64,000 nucleotides of DNA, from NCBI RefSeq assembly GCF_022842145.1, contig NZ_JALHQD010000008.1, positions 1 to 64,000 on the forward strand, written 5' to 3'. A model generated the notes under the pieces. It was not told the DNA's origin and searched no databases. It saw only the letters and a list, made by a program, of their open reading frames with translations. This stretch comes from Tabrizicola sp. (GTDB taxonomy: Bacteria > Pseudomonadota > Alphaproteobacteria > Rhodobacterales > Rhodobacteraceae). Positions 17,852 through 26,720 of this stretch are shown piece after piece. The translations under genes were made by a program, and so were the position numbers. Positions within the stretch are counted from its first letter, which is position 1, and each line of letters starts with the position of its first letter.

Positions 17852-18315
17852 TCGGGAAGCTGATCGGGACTCCGGCGGCGGTATCGGCGCTTGGGGAAGC
17901 GGCACAGGGGGTGGCGGAGATCTTCGTGCCATCCGCCACCAAGCGGATGGAGCTGTCGGCCGAGGCGCAGATGGCGGCCTTGCGGCAGTTGGGCGAGGAG
18001 TACCAGCACCCCGCGCTAAGCTGGTTCGACCGGATGGTGAACGGGCTGAACCGGCTGCCGCGGCCCTGTCTGGCCTTCGGGACGCTGGGGCTTTTCACCT
18101 ATGCGATGGTGGACCCGGTGGCCTTTGCGCAGCGGATGGTGGGGCTGAATGCGGTGCCGGAGCCATTGTGGTGGCTTTTGGGTGCCATCGTCGCCTTCTA
18201 CTTCGGCGCGCGGGAGACGCATTACTTCCGCAATCGGGCCGTGGTGTCGCCGTTTGCGGCCGCGGGCACGGTGCCGGAGGAGAATGCGGCGCTGGAGGAG
18301 TGGCGGCGAGCTTGA
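17842..18315 (+). CDS. GTA-type holin, 3-TM family
   Basis: A 157-residue protein of the GTA_holin_3TM type. An N-terminal amphipathic region (LIGTPAAVSALGEAAQGVAEIF, split as LIGTPAAVSALGE and AAQGVAEIF) precedes two clear hydrophobic helices at about residues 73-92 and 108-126, with a C-terminal tail rich in Ala and Glu. It makes lesions in the inner membrane for endolysin escape. The ATG at 17842 overlaps the endolysin; an alternative ATG at 17848 gives an exact ATGA overlap. No capsid or tail genes are nearby. Confidence 0.83.
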   Translation: MGMIGKLIGTPAAVSALGEAAQGVAEIFVPSATKRMELSAEAQMAALRQLGEEYQHPALSWFDRMVNGLNRLPRPCLAFGTLGLFTYAMVDPVAFAQRMVGLNAVPEPLWWLLGAIVAFYFGARETHYFRNRAVVSPFAAAGTVPEENAALEEWRRA

Positions 18316-18385
18316 AACCCGCTCCGATCCTTGACCTCTGATGGGACCTCTGGCATGGCCTAGGCGCATCAGAGGATGTGATCAA

Positions 18386-20131
18386 ATGAACCTGTTCGCC
18401 GATATCCGTGAGCTTGTGGTGGCCGAATTGCAGGGGCTGATGGCTTCGGGCGTGCTGCCCCAGGGCCTGGACCTTGCTGCCGTCGCGGTGGAGCCGCCGC
18501 GCGACCAGGGGCATGGCGAGATGGCGACCAATGCGGCGATGGTGCTGGCGAAACCGGCGGGGATGCAGCCGCGGGCGATTGCGGATGCGCTGGCGGCGCG
18601 GTTGATGGCGGACCCGCGCGTGGCGGGGGCCGATGTGGCGGGGCCGGGGTTCTTGAACCTGCGGCTGGAACCTGCGGCCTGGCAGGGGCTGGTGCGCGAG
18701 GTGCTGGTGCAGGGAACGGGCTATGGCCGGTCGTCGCTGGGGCAGGGGCGAAAGGTCAACGTGGAGTTCGTCAGCGCCAACCCGACGGGGCCGATGCATG
18801 TGGCGCACGCGCGGGGCGCGGTGGTGGGCGATGCCTTGGCGGCGCTGCTGGCCTATGCCGGGTTCGAGGTCACGCGGGAATACTACATCAACGACGGGGG
18901 CGGGCAGGTCGATGTGCTGGCCCGGTCCGCCTATGAGCGCTACCGCGAGGCGCATGGGTTGTCGCCGGAGATCGCCGAGGGGCTTTATCCGGGCGATTAC
19001 CTGATCCCGGTTGGGCAGGCCTTGAAGGACAAGTATGGCGACAGTCTGCTGGACCAGCCGGAAAGCGTCTGGCTGGCGGATGTGCGGGTCTTTTCCACCG
19101 ACATGATGATGGAGATGATCCGCGAGGATCTGGCGGGTCTGGGCGTCAAGATGGACGTCTATTCGTCGGAGAAGGCGCTTTATGGCACGGGGCAGATCGA
19201 GGCGGCGATCGAGCGGCTGAAGAAGCTGGACCTGATCTATCAGGGCACGCTGGAACCGCCCAAGGGCAAGGCGCCGGAAGACTGGGAACCGCGCGAGCAG
19301 ACGCTGTTCCGGTCCACCGCGTTCGGGGATGACCAGGACCGGCCGGTGCAGAAGTCGGACGGGGCCTGGACCTATTTCGCGCCGGACATTGCCTACCACT
19401 ACAACAAGGTGATGCGCGGGTACGACGAACTGATCAACATCTTTGGCGCGGACCATTCGGGCTACGTCAAGCGGCTGAAGGCCGTGGTCAGCGCCCTGTC
19501 GGAAAACCGGGTGACGCTGGACATCAAGCTGATCCAGCTGGTGAAGCTTCTGAAGGGCGGGCAGATCGTCAAAATGTCGAAACGCGCCGGGACCTTCGTC
19601 ACGCTGCGCGACCTGATCGAGGAAGTCGGACCGGATGTCGTGCGCTTCGTCATGCTGACGCGGAAGAACGACGTGGCGCTGGACTTCGACTTCGACAAGG
19701 TGACCGAGCAGTCCAAGGACAACCCGGTCTTCTACGTGCAATACGCCAATGCCCGGATCAACAGCATCCTGCGGAAGGCGCGCGGCGACGCGGGACTGGA
19801 CGTGAGCGATGCCTCGCTTTCCGCAGCGCACCTGGCCCATCTGGGGCATGAGGCGGAACTGGAAGTGATCCGCAAGCTGGGCGAATGGCCCCGGCTGATC
19901 GAAATCGCCGCCAAAGGGCATGAGCCGCACCGGGTCGCCTTCTACCTTTACGAGCTCGCCTCGGACTTCCACGGGTTGTGGAACAAGGGCAATGATGACG
20001 ACAGCTTGCGGTTCCTCCAGGGGGATACCGCAATTTCTGCGGCGAAAATCGCCCTTGTCCGGGCCGTGGGCGTTGTCATTTGCGCTGGTCTTGGTATCCT
20101 TGGCGTGACTCCGGTCGAGGAAATGCGCTGA
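18386..20131 (+). CDS. argS: Arginyl-tRNA synthetase
   Basis: Class I aminoacyl-tRNA synthetase of 581 residues charging tRNA-Arg. The HIGH-type motif appears as [18 protein letters not shown] and the KMSKS motif as [14 protein letters not shown]; the N-terminal Arg-specific domain and the C-terminal DALR anticodon-binding domain ([18 protein letters not shown] onward) are present. The ATG at 18386 gives the usual [10 protein letters not shown] start. It begins a conserved order with the SPOR protein, nagZ and scpAB. Confidence 0.97.
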   Translation: MNLFADIRELVVAELQGLMASGVLPQGLDLAAVAVEPPRDQGHGEMATNAAMVLAKPAGMQPRAIADALAARLMADPRVAGADVAGPGFLNLRLEPAAWQGLVREVLVQGTGYGRSSLGQGRKVNVEFVSANPTGPMHVAHARGAVVGDALAALLAYAGFEVTREYYINDGGGQVDVLARSAYERYREAHGLSPEIAEGLYPGDYLIPVGQALKDKYGDSLLDQPESVWLADVRVFSTDMMMEMIREDLAGLGVKMDVYSSEKALYGTGQIEAAIERLKKLDLIYQGTLEPPKGKAPEDWEPREQTLFRSTAFGDDQDRPVQKSDGAWTYFAPDIAYHYNKVMRGYDELINIFGADHSGYVKRLKAVVSALSENRVTLDIKLIQLVKLLKGGQIVKMSKRAGTFVTLRDLIEEVGPDVVRFVMLTRKNDVALDFDFDKVTEQSKDNPVFYVQYANARINSILRKARGDAGLDVSDASLSAAHLAHLGHEAELEVIRKLGEWPRLIEIAAKGHEPHRVAFYLYELASDFHGLWNKGNDDDSLRFLQGDTAISAAKIALVRAVGVVICAGLGILGVTPVEEMR

Positions 20132-20202
20132 CCAACCGCGCCCCGCCGGAGACGAGGCGTATTGCAGGGGTGGATCAACCACCTCGCAGGCAGGGGCAGC
20201 AG

Positions 20203-21195
20203 ATGGCGGACGCGGATTATGACTTCGGCGGCGGCTACTCTCATCGGGAGGAGCCCGCTCGGCAGGGTGCCAGGGAAATCCTTGGCGCCCGCAAGGTGCA
20301 ACGCACATTCAACGTCGCCGGGGCAGTGACCTCGCTTGGCCTTGTGGTCGGCCTGGCCGTCTGGGGCTATCAACTGGCGGTGCGCGATGTGCGCGGCGTT
20401 CCGGTGATCCAGGCGATGGAAGGTCCGATGCGGATCGCGCCGGTCGACCCGGGCGGCGAGGTGGCGGATCACCAGGGGCTTGCGGTGAATGCGGTGGCGG
20501 CCGTCGGGACGGCGGCACCCCCGCCTGAAAAGCTAGTGCTGGCCCCGCGTCCGGTGGAGCTTGCGCCCGAGGACACGGCCGGCCTTGGTGCCACCGCGAT
20601 GCCAGGGCTGGAGGAAGCCTCGGCGCCCGCAGCAGCGCTGACGGCCGACGCCGATCTGGTGCTGGCAGCAGCCCCGCCGGTGGAAAGCGCGACCCCGATT
20701 GAAGTGGCCATCGATGCGGCGCTGGCGGAGGCGTTGGGAGAAATGCCTCTTGATGCCGCGGTGGAGGAGACCGTGACGGACACGGTCGCGCTGGAGCCGC
20801 TGGCCGAGCCCGCACCCGAGGGCGCGATCACCGTATCGGTCCGGCCCAAAGCACGTCCGGGTGCGCGCAATGACGCGGTTCCGGTCGCCCGGGCCGCCGA
20901 GACCCTGCCTGCGCCGAACGAGGTTGACCCCGCGACGCTGACCCCCGGCACCCGGCTGGTTCAGTTCGGAACCTTCGACACGGCCGAGGAGGCGAAGGCC
21001 GAATGGACCCGGCTGCAGGGCCGTTTCGGCGAGTTGATGGCGGCCAAGGCGATGGTGGTGCAGCCCGCCGAAAGCGGAGGGCGCACCTTCTATCGCCTGC
21101 GGGCGCATGGTTTCGAGGGCGAGGATGACGCGCGGCGGTTCTGTTCCGCCTTCGTGACCGAGGACGCGGTCTGCATCCCGGTGCCACACAAATGA
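20203..21195 (+). CDS. SPOR-domain cell-envelope protein
   Basis: A 330-residue single-pass membrane protein: cytoplasmic N-terminus, one helix at about residues 38-58 (VAGAVTSLGLVVGLAVWGY), a long Ala/Pro/Glu-rich periplasmic linker, and a C-terminal SPOR domain (LVQFGTFDTAEEAKAEWTRL, TFYRLRAHGFEGEDDARRFC). SPOR domains bind denuded glycan strands at the septum. The position between argS and nagZ is standard for alphaproteobacteria. Its stop overlaps the nagZ start (ATGA). Confidence 0.87.
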   Translation: MADADYDFGGGYSHREEPARQGAREILGARKVQRTFNVAGAVTSLGLVVGLAVWGYQLAVRDVRGVPVIQAMEGPMRIAPVDPGGEVADHQGLAVNAVAAVGTAAPPPEKLVLAPRPVELAPEDTAGLGATAMPGLEEASAPAAALTADADLVLAAAPPVESATPIEVAIDAALAEALGEMPLDAAVEETVTDTVALEPLAEPAPEGAITVSVRPKARPGARNDAVPVARAAETLPAPNEVDPATLTPGTRLVQFGTFDTAEEAKAEWTRLQGRFGELMAAKAMVVQPAESGGRTFYRLRAHGFEGEDDARRFCSAFVTEDAVCIPVPHK

Positions 21196-22187
21196 CCGTA
21201 GGCCACGGGGCGGTGATCTTCGGCTGTGCCGGGCCGAAGCTTCTGTCCGAAGAGCGTGCCTTCTACCGCGATGCCGATCCCTTCGGCTTCATCCTTTTTG
21301 CGCGCAACGTCGAGGACCCGGCGCAGCTGCGGCGGTTGACGGCGGACCTGCGCGACGCCGTGGGCTGGCAGGCCCCGATCCTGGTCGATCAGGAGGGTGG
21401 CCGGGTGCAGCGGTTGCGCGCACCGCACTGGCGGGAATGGACGCCTCCGCTGGATACGGTGGACGGCGCGGGGTCGGTCGAGGCGGCGGAGCGGATCATG
21501 CGGCTGCGGGCCGCGGTGATCGCCTCGGAACTGGCGGATGTGGGCATCGACGCAGACTGCATCCCGACACTGGACGTCGTGCGCGAGGGGACGCATCCCT
21601 TCCTGATGAACCGCTGCTATGGCCGCGATCCGGACATGGTGGCCCGGATCGGGCGCGCGGTGGCCGAGGGGCTGATCGCGGGGGGTGTGCTGCCGGTGAT
21701 GAAGCACATGCCGGGGCATGGGCTTTCCCACGTCGACACGCACCACGATCTGCCCACGGTGGATGTTTCGCACAAGGATCTGACGGCGGTGGACTTCGCT
21801 CCGTTCCGGGCGTTGCGGGACCTGCCGATGGCGATGACGGCGCATCTGGTGTTTGCGGCGCTGGATGGTGAGCGGCCTGCCACGCAGTCGCCCGCGATGA
21901 TCCGGGTGATCCGCGAGGAGATCGGGTTTCAGGGCCTGCTGATGTCGGATGACCTGAACATGCAGGCCTTGTCCGGGACTTTGGCGGAACGCACGGCGCG
22001 GACCATTGCGGCGGGGGTGGACGTGGCGCTTCACTGCAAGGGCGACATGGCCGAAATGGTGGCTGTCGCCGGCGCGGCGGGCGTGATGGGACCTGATGCG
22101 CTGGCCCGGGCCGAGGCGGCGATGGCGGCACGGCGTCCGGCTACCGTTGATATTGAAGCTGCCTTGGCCGAGCTGGCGCATGGCTGA
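21192..22187 (+). CDS. nagZ: Beta-N-acetylhexosaminidase NagZ
   Basis: Glycoside hydrolase family 3 enzyme that removes N-acetylglucosamine from muropeptides in the cytoplasm during cell-wall recycling. The 331-residue single-domain protein contains the family signatures DQEGGRVQRLR, the catalytic His loop KHMPGHG followed by SHVDTHHDLP, and the nucleophile region GLLMSDDLNMQAL. There is no signal peptide. It overlaps both its neighbours, indicating tight coupling with the SPOR gene and scpA. Confidence 0.95.
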   Translation: MTVGHGAVIFGCAGPKLLSEERAFYRDADPFGFILFARNVEDPAQLRRLTADLRDAVGWQAPILVDQEGGRVQRLRAPHWREWTPPLDTVDGAGSVEAAERIMRLRAAVIASELADVGIDADCIPTLDVVREGTHPFLMNRCYGRDPDMVARIGRAVAEGLIAGGVLPVMKHMPGHGLSHVDTHHDLPTVDVSHKDLTAVDFAPFRALRDLPMAMTAHLVFAALDGERPATQSPAMIRVIREEIGFQGLLMSDDLNMQALSGTLAERTARTIAAGVDVALHCKGDMAEMVAVAGAAGVMGPDALARAEAAMAARRPATVDIEAALAELAHG

Positions 22188-22971
22188 CGAAGACGCCTGG
22201 GAGCAGCCCGAGCGCATCGCGCCCGAGGACCGGCTTGCCGCCGAGGCTTTGATCATCGACGTGGACGGGTTCGAGGGACCGCTGGACCTTCTGCTGACGC
22301 TCTCGCGGACGCAAAAGGTGGATCTGCGGAAGATCTCGGTGTTGCAGCTGGCCGAGCAGTACCTGGGCTTCGTCGAGAAGGCGCGCAGCCTGCGGATCGA
22401 ACTTGCGGCGGATTACCTGGTGATGGCGGCCTGGCTGGCGTTCCTGAAGTCGCGGTTGCTGTTGCCGCCGGAGCCGGGGGACGAGGGGCCGTCGGCCGAG
22501 GATCTGGCAGCGCATCTGGCGTTCCAGCTGGAGCGGTTGCAGGCGATGCGGGATGCGGCGGCGCGGCTGATGGGGCGCGACCAGCTGGGGCGGGACTTCT
22601 TCGCGCGCGGCGTGCCCGAGGACCTGACGCACCTGCGCAAGGTCACCTGGACGGCCACGCTTCTGGACCTGATGCGCGCCTATGCGCAGATCCGCACCAA
22701 GGACGAGTTCCGGCCTTTCGTGCTGGACCGCGAGCATATCTACACGATGGAGCAGGCGCTGGACCGGATGCGGGGGCTGATCGGTTACGTGGGCGACTGG
22801 GCCACGCTGGTCAGCTTCCTGCCGGACGGCTGGGACGGCACTCCCATGGCGCGGCGGTCGTCGCTGGCCGCGCATTTCGCGGCGGTGCTGGAGATGGCCA
22901 AGCGGGGCCAGGTGGTCCTGCGCCAGGGCGAGACGTTCTCTCCCATCGAGTTGCGGCGGAAGGACGGATGA
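22180..22971 (+). CDS. scpA: Segregation and condensation protein A
   Basis: Kleisin subunit of the SMC-ScpAB condensin. The 263-residue protein has the N-terminal kleisin block VDGFEGPLDLLLTLSRTQKV and DLRKISVLQLAEQYLGF, the ADYLVMAAWLAFLKSRLLLP helix, and a C-terminal winged helix. The ATG at 22180 overlaps nagZ by 8 bases; the end overlaps scpB by an ATGA. smc itself is not in the window. Confidence 0.93.
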   Translation: MADEDAWEQPERIAPEDRLAAEALIIDVDGFEGPLDLLLTLSRTQKVDLRKISVLQLAEQYLGFVEKARSLRIELAADYLVMAAWLAFLKSRLLLPPEPGDEGPSAEDLAAHLAFQLERLQAMRDAAARLMGRDQLGRDFFARGVPEDLTHLRKVTWTATLLDLMRAYAQIRTKDEFRPFVLDREHIYTMEQALDRMRGLIGYVGDWATLVSFLPDGWDGTPMARRSSLAAHFAAVLEMAKRGQVVLRQGETFSPIELRRKDG

Positions 22972-23609
22972 TGGCCGAGGAAAGCGAAGAGAGCCTGTTC
23001 GACGCGCCGCCGATGGGTGAGCAGGAGCGGATGGTCGAAGCGATCCTCTTTGCCAGCGCCGAGCCGGTGACGCTGGCGGAACTGGAAGCACGGATGCCGC
23101 ATGGCGCGGACCCGGCCGAGGCGCTGGTCTATCTGAAGAAGCGCTATGAGGGGCGGGGGGTGAACCTGGTGAAGGTGGGCGACGCCTATGCGTTCCGCAC
23201 TGCTGCGGACCTGGGCTTCCTGATGCGGCGCGAGACGGTGGAGGTGCGCAAGCTGTCGCGGGCTGCCATCGAGACGCTGGCGATCGTCGCCTACCACCAG
23301 CCGGTGACCCGGACCGAGATCGAGGAGATCCGGGGCGTGGCGGTCAGCCGGGGGACGGTCGACCAGTTGCTGGAGCTGGAGTGGATACGCCTGGGTCGCC
23401 GCAGGATGACTCCCGGAAGGCCGGTGACCTTCGTGGTGACGGAAGCTTTCCTGGACCACTTCGGCCTGGAATCGGCGCGGGACCTGCCGGGGCTGAAGGA
23501 GTTGCGGGCTGCGGGCCTTCTGGACAGCCGACCCTTGCCGGGGCAGGGCGCGACCGGGGACGAGGACGAGGAAGCGACGACTGGCCAGAGCGAGTTGTTC
23601 GAGGATTGA
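22968..23609 (+). CDS. scpB: Segregation and condensation protein B
   Basis: Winged-helix partner of ScpA in chromosome condensation. The 213-residue protein has the two tandem winged-helix domains (QERMVEAILFASAEPVTLAE; LSRAAIETLAIVAYHQPVTR followed by TEIEEIRGV) and an acidic C-terminal tail. ATG codons at 22968 and 22971 are both possible; the first overlaps the scpA stop. End of the argS-scpB run, followed by a separate small gene. Confidence 0.93.
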   Translation: MMAEESEESLFDAPPMGEQERMVEAILFASAEPVTLAELEARMPHGADPAEALVYLKKRYEGRGVNLVKVGDAYAFRTAADLGFLMRRETVEVRKLSRAAIETLAIVAYHQPVTRTEIEEIRGVAVSRGTVDQLLELEWIRLGRRRMTPGRPVTFVVTEAFLDHFGLESARDLPGLKELRAAGLLDSRPLPGQGATGDEDEEATTGQSELFED

Positions 23610-23680
23610 CCCGTCGCCGCGCGGGGCTGGTTTTCGCGGCGGGTTGAGCCATATTCGGCGGGCGGCAACAGGAGGGGCGA

Positions 23681-23881
23681 GTGAACCTGAACGGTCTTTT
23701 CAACATGCTGACCAAGATGTTCGTCCGCAGCGCCGTGGATGCCGGCATCAACTATGCGGCCCGGCGCGGCAAGCCCGAGGCCGAGATGACCCCCGAAGAA
23801 CGCGAGGAAGCCAGGAAAGGCCGCGAGCTTGCGCAGCGCGCGAAGGAAATCTCCAAGGTCACTCGGCGGCTCTGGCGCTGA
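23681..23881 (+). CDS. Small basic/helical protein, function unknown
   Basis: A 66-residue protein starting at a GTG preceded by GGAGGGGCGA, a very good ribosome-binding site. The N-terminal part (MNLNGLFNMLTKMFVRSAVD) is amphipathic and the rest is a charged helix (MTPEEREEARKGRELAQRAK). No functional motif. Its 3' end overlaps the convergent gene at 23859 by 23 bases. Confidence 0.65.
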   Translation: MNLNGLFNMLTKMFVRSAVDAGINYAARRGKPEAEMTPEEREEARKGRELAQRAKEISKVTRRLWR

Positions 23882-24332
23882 GACCGCAGGTGTTCTCAAG
23901 GCCAAGGGTCGTCAGACTGGCTTTCAGGAAGCCTGGCAAGTGCAGACCGGGCTGGAAATAGAGGCCCGAAGCCAAGTCGCCATCCAGTGAGGTCATCCAG
24001 GTGACGCTGACGAAGGGTGGCGCGGGCGTGCGGGACGCGTAAGGATCGATCGAGGCTGCGTCGCCAGCGATGAAGCCCTGGAGAGCCGTCAGAATCGCGG
24101 CCTCCTCACGTTGGGACATGCGCCAGCGGATTGGATGGCGCGCAGGCATCCCGACACCCCGGACCTGCACCAGGCTGATCCAGCCATCCTGCAGCGCGAC
24201 CGAGCAGGCGATGATGTGGTCGGGCTGAAGGTCGGGACGCACCTCGAAGGTCAGGCGGTTGGCACAGGCGGGCAGGGCGGTCAGACCGACCGCCAGCCCT
24301 GTGACCAGACCATGCCAGCGCGCGCCACGCAT
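23859..24332 (-). CDS. Secreted hypothetical protein
   Basis: A 157-residue protein with a signal peptide (about residues 1-25, ending ALPACANRL). The mature part shows no recognised domain; it contains two further Cys (IIACSVALQ, ENTCGLSA), possibly a disulfide. The Cys in LPAC is a poor lipobox because of the Pro, so cleavage after ACA is more likely. Convergent with the small gene at 23681. Confidence 0.65.
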   Translation of the reverse strand: MRGARWHGLVTGLAVGLTALPACANRLTFEVRPDLQPDHIIACSVALQDGWISLVQVRGVGMPARHPIRWRMSQREEAAILTALQGFIAGDAASIDPYASRTPAPPFVSVTWMTSLDGDLASGLYFQPGLHLPGFLKASLTTLGLENTCGLSARAAE

Positions 24333-24379
24333 TGGCCGCTCTCCCGGTGGGTGTGGGAAAGTCTAGCACGAAAGCGGTG

Positions 24380-25459
24380 TCAGGTCGTCCGGAATTGCTT
24401 GGCGAGCTTCAGTCCCTGGCCCTGATAGTTCGAGGCGATGCCGGCGCCGTACAACGTCTCGGGCCGTTCGGACATGCGTTCATAGACAAGTCGCCCGACG
24501 ATCTGGCCGTGTTCCAGAACGAAGGGCGCTTCGTGGCAGCGGACTTCCAGAACGCCGCGTGATCCCGCCCCACCGGCGGCGGCGTGGCCGAAGCCGGGGT
24601 CGAAGAAGCCGGCGTAATGCACCCGGAATTCGCCGACCATCGCGAGATAAGGCGCCATTTCGGCAGCGTAGTCGGGAGGGATCGTCACCGCCTCGCGGCT
24701 GACGAGGATGTAGAAAGCGCCGGGGTCCAGGATGATGCGGCCGTCGGTGGCATGCAGCTCCTCCCAGAAGTCGGCGGCCGGGTAGTGGCCGATCCGGTCA
24801 AGGTCCACGACGCCGGTATGCGGCTTGGCGCGGTAGCCGACCAGCGTGCCTTCTGCGGGCTTGAGGTCGACCGAGAAGCCGAGACCTTCGGAGATGACCG
24901 CCTCACCCGAAACCAGCGGGTCGGTGGCATGGAGTGCGGCAAGTTCGGTATCGGACAGGACCGCCTGGCCCTGGCGAAAGCGGATCTGGTTCAGCCGCTG
25001 GCCTTCGCGGACGAGGACGGAAAAGCTGCGCGGGCAGACTTCGGCGTAAAGCGGGCCGTGGTAGCCTTCGGGAATGCGGTCGAATTCGGTGCCGCCGTCG
25101 GTGATGGTGCGGGTCAATAGGTCCAGCCGACCAGAAGAGCTTTTGGCGTTGGCGACTGCGGTGACGCCCGGCGGCAGCGCCAGGTGTTCGGCCAGGGGAA
25201 TCAGATAGACGCAGTTCTTTTCCAGCACTGCGCCTTCGCCCAGGTTCACCTTGTGCATGGTGAATTCGTCCAGACGGTCCTGCACCGTGCGGCCATTCCC
25301 CGCCAGGAACGAGGCACGGACGCGGTAGGCCACGGGGCCAAGGCGCAGGTCAAGGCTTGCGGGCTGGATCTGGTCGCCGCGGATTGCGGGCTGGGCCGAA
25401 AGCGCGCCCTGGGCAATGAGCTGGCGCAGGGCCTGTGCGGGCAGCACTCCGGATGTCAT
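24380..25459 (-). CDS. dcd: 2'-deoxycytidine 5'-triphosphate deaminase
   Basis: A dCTP deaminase/dUTPase-superfamily protein of 359 residues, about twice the length of E. coli Dcd, with two trimer-barrel-like halves; this long form is typical of alphaproteobacteria. Signatures include RGDQIQPASLDLRLG, AVANAKSSSGRLDLLTRTIT and GYHGPLYAEVCPRSFSVLV in the first half, and a repeat of similar character (FRVHYAGFFDPGFGHAAAGG) in the second. It supplies dUTP for thymidylate synthesis. The ATG at 25459 has GGGGGA upstream; a 13-codon extension does not. Confidence 0.88.
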   Translation of the reverse strand: MTSGVLPAQALRQLIAQGALSAQPAIRGDQIQPASLDLRLGPVAYRVRASFLAGNGRTVQDRLDEFTMHKVNLGEGAVLEKNCVYLIPLAEHLALPPGVTAVANAKSSSGRLDLLTRTITDGGTEFDRIPEGYHGPLYAEVCPRSFSVLVREGQRLNQIRFRQGQAVLSDTELAALHATDPLVSGEAVISEGLGFSVDLKPAEGTLVGYRAKPHTGVVDLDRIGHYPAADFWEELHATDGRIILDPGAFYILVSREAVTIPPDYAAEMAPYLAMVGEFRVHYAGFFDPGFGHAAAGGAGSRGVLEVRCHEAPFVLEHGQIVGRLVYERMSERPETLYGAGIASNYQGQGLKLAKQFRTT

Positions 25460-25483
25460 CGCGGTCCCCCAAACGCCAGATAT

Positions 25484-25524
25484 AAAACCGCCCGCCATGC
25501 CGGTTGGCAGGCGGGCGGGTTTTC
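25484..25524 (-). terminator. Terminator of tRNA-Pro
   Basis: On the minus strand CCGCCCGCC-TGCC-AACC-GGCA-T-GGCGGGCGG forms a long hairpin followed by TTTTAT, directly between the tRNA 3' end and dcd. Confidence 0.85.
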
Positions 25525-25526
25525 GA

Positions 25527-25604
25527 TGGTCGGGCCGGAGAGATTCGAACTCTCGACCTCCCGCCCCCCAGACGGACGCGCTAACCAGGCTGCGCTACGG
25601 CCCG
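25527..25604 (-). tRNA. tRNA-Pro (anticodon GGG)
   Basis: The minus strand folds into a full cloverleaf: acceptor CGGGCCG/CGGCCCG, D arm GCGC..GCGC, anticodon stem TCCGT/GCGGG (with two wobble pairs) around loop CTGGGGG giving anticodon GGG, T arm GAGAG-TTCGAAT-CTCTC, discriminator A and an encoded CCA (25529-25527). The length with CCA is 78 nt. A promoter and a terminator flank it. Confidence 0.96.
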
Positions 25605-25615
25605 ACACGGGGCGA

Positions 25616-25643
25616 TACATACCCGTATTCCGGGCCGGTGCAA
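25616..25643 (-). promoter_or_regulatory. Promoter of tRNA-Pro
   Basis: Minus-strand TTGCAC (25643-25638), 16-base spacer CGGCCCGGAATACGGG, TATGTA (25621-25616). The rpmF promoter at 29171-29198 shares 23 of these 28 positions. The tRNA begins 12 bases after the -10 element. Confidence 0.72.
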
Positions 25644-25664
25644 GCAGGAAAGCACATCGGCTTA

Positions 25665-26318
25665 TCAGCTGCGTCCGCCTTCGGCCCGGGATGCAACCTG
25701 AAGCCGGAGTGTGGCCAGCCGACGGGCCAAGGCGGTGATTTCCGACCGATGGGTTTTCAGACTTCCTGCGGGCAATGCCCTGATGAGGCTGGCAAATGTC
25801 GCATCATCCCGAAGCGAGGGTTTCCGCGGCGTCGTTGGCGCAGGGAGCGGCGGCGGCGTCGTTCGCGCCAGGGCAGGTGGGGTGTCAAACAGCGGCAGAC
25901 CGCTTTCAACGGGTGGTGCCTGCCAGGGGGTAGCGGTTTCGGGGTCCGGTTCGTCGTCGATGGCGATGAAGCCGGCCTCTCCCACGTCTTCCGGCAAATC
26001 CGGCTCGGTACGAAGGGGGACCGGCACGACCGTATCGGTGCTGACCGAATCGTCCGAGAGCCCCGCCACCTGCCGCACGCCCTGATCCCGCAGGATCTTC
26101 TGCACGCCACGGATCGTCAGGCCTTCGTCATGCAAAAGCCGTTTGATCCCGGTCAGCAGCGCCACGTCCGAGGGGCGGTAATAGCGCCGCCCTCCGGCCC
26201 GCTTCACCGGCTTGATCTGCGGAAAGCGGCTTTCCCAGAAACGCAGGACATGCGCTGGGGTGTCCAGGCTTTCAGCAACCTCGCTGATGGTGCGGAAGGC
26301 GTCGGGCGACTTGTCCAT
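25665..26318 (-). CDS. MerR-family regulator of the plsX-fabH-ihfA cluster
   Basis: A 217-residue protein with an N-terminal MerR-type winged helix (about residues 8-75: [20 protein letters not shown], then [40 protein letters not shown]) and a disordered Pro/Asp-rich remainder. No metal-binding Cys motif is present, so it is not a metal sensor of the classical type. This regulator is conserved next to ihfA and tRNA-Pro in Rhodobacteraceae; its targets are unknown. AAGGGCGG precedes the ATG. Confidence 0.88.
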   Translation of the reverse strand: MDKSPDAFRTISEVAESLDTPAHVLRFWESRFPQIKPVKRAGGRRYYRPSDVALLTGIKRLLHDEGLTIRGVQKILRDQGVRQVAGLSDDSVSTDTVVPVPLRTEPDLPEDVGEAGFIAIDDEPDPETATPWQAPPVESGLPLFDTPPALARTTPPPLPAPTTPRKPSLRDDATFASLIRALPAGSLKTHRSEITALARRLATLRLQVASRAEGGRS

Positions 26319-26327
26319 GCGCCGCCC

Positions 26328-26630
26328 TTAGCGCTTTTTCCCGGCCGCCACGCGGTCCTTCATCAGGTGCGATGGGCGGAAGGTCAGGACCCGGCGGGGA
26401 GAGATCGGAACTTCCTCGCCCGTCTTTGGGTTGCGGCCGACCCGGGCGGTCTTGGACCGGACCGAAAAAGTGCCGAAGGACGAGATCTTCACCGTCTCGC
26501 CCTGGGACAGGGCATCCGACATGTGTTGCAGCACCGCTTCGACGAGATTGGCAGATTCGTTTCGGCTGAGACCGACTTCGCGAAACACCGCTTCGCTGAG
26601 GTCCATCCGGGTCAGGGTCTTCTCGCTCAT
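26328..26630 (-). CDS. ihfA: Integration host factor subunit alpha
   Basis: DNA-bending nucleoid protein, heterodimer with IhfB. The 100-residue protein has the HU/IHF fold: [40 protein letters not shown] and [20 protein letters not shown] with the intercalating-Pro arm. Start set to the ATG at 26630 because GGGGGA lies 5 bases upstream and this gives the normal 100 residues; a GTG at 26642 would add four. Confidence 0.96.
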   Translation of the reverse strand: MSEKTLTRMDLSEAVFREVGLSRNESANLVEAVLQHMSDALSQGETVKISSFGTFSVRSKTARVGRNPKTGEEVPISPRRVLTFRPSHLMKDRVAAGKKR

Positions 26631-26720
26631 CTCGTCCCCCACGAGTTGTTATCGGGCGAGGATGGGCCGGATGGATTTACGAGTCAATATCAAGCACTTG
26701 GGAAGCGGCGTTAAAGGCGC

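Noticed and set aside
17240-18315. A prophage remnant reading of the endolysin/holin pair
   Set aside because: No other phage genes, att sites or integrase nearby, flanks are conserved core genes, and the two families are those of gene transfer agent lysis.
18095-20308. A 737-codon minus-strand frame
   Set aside because: Antisense shadow of argS with Arg/His/Pro-rich composition; argS on the plus strand is unambiguous.
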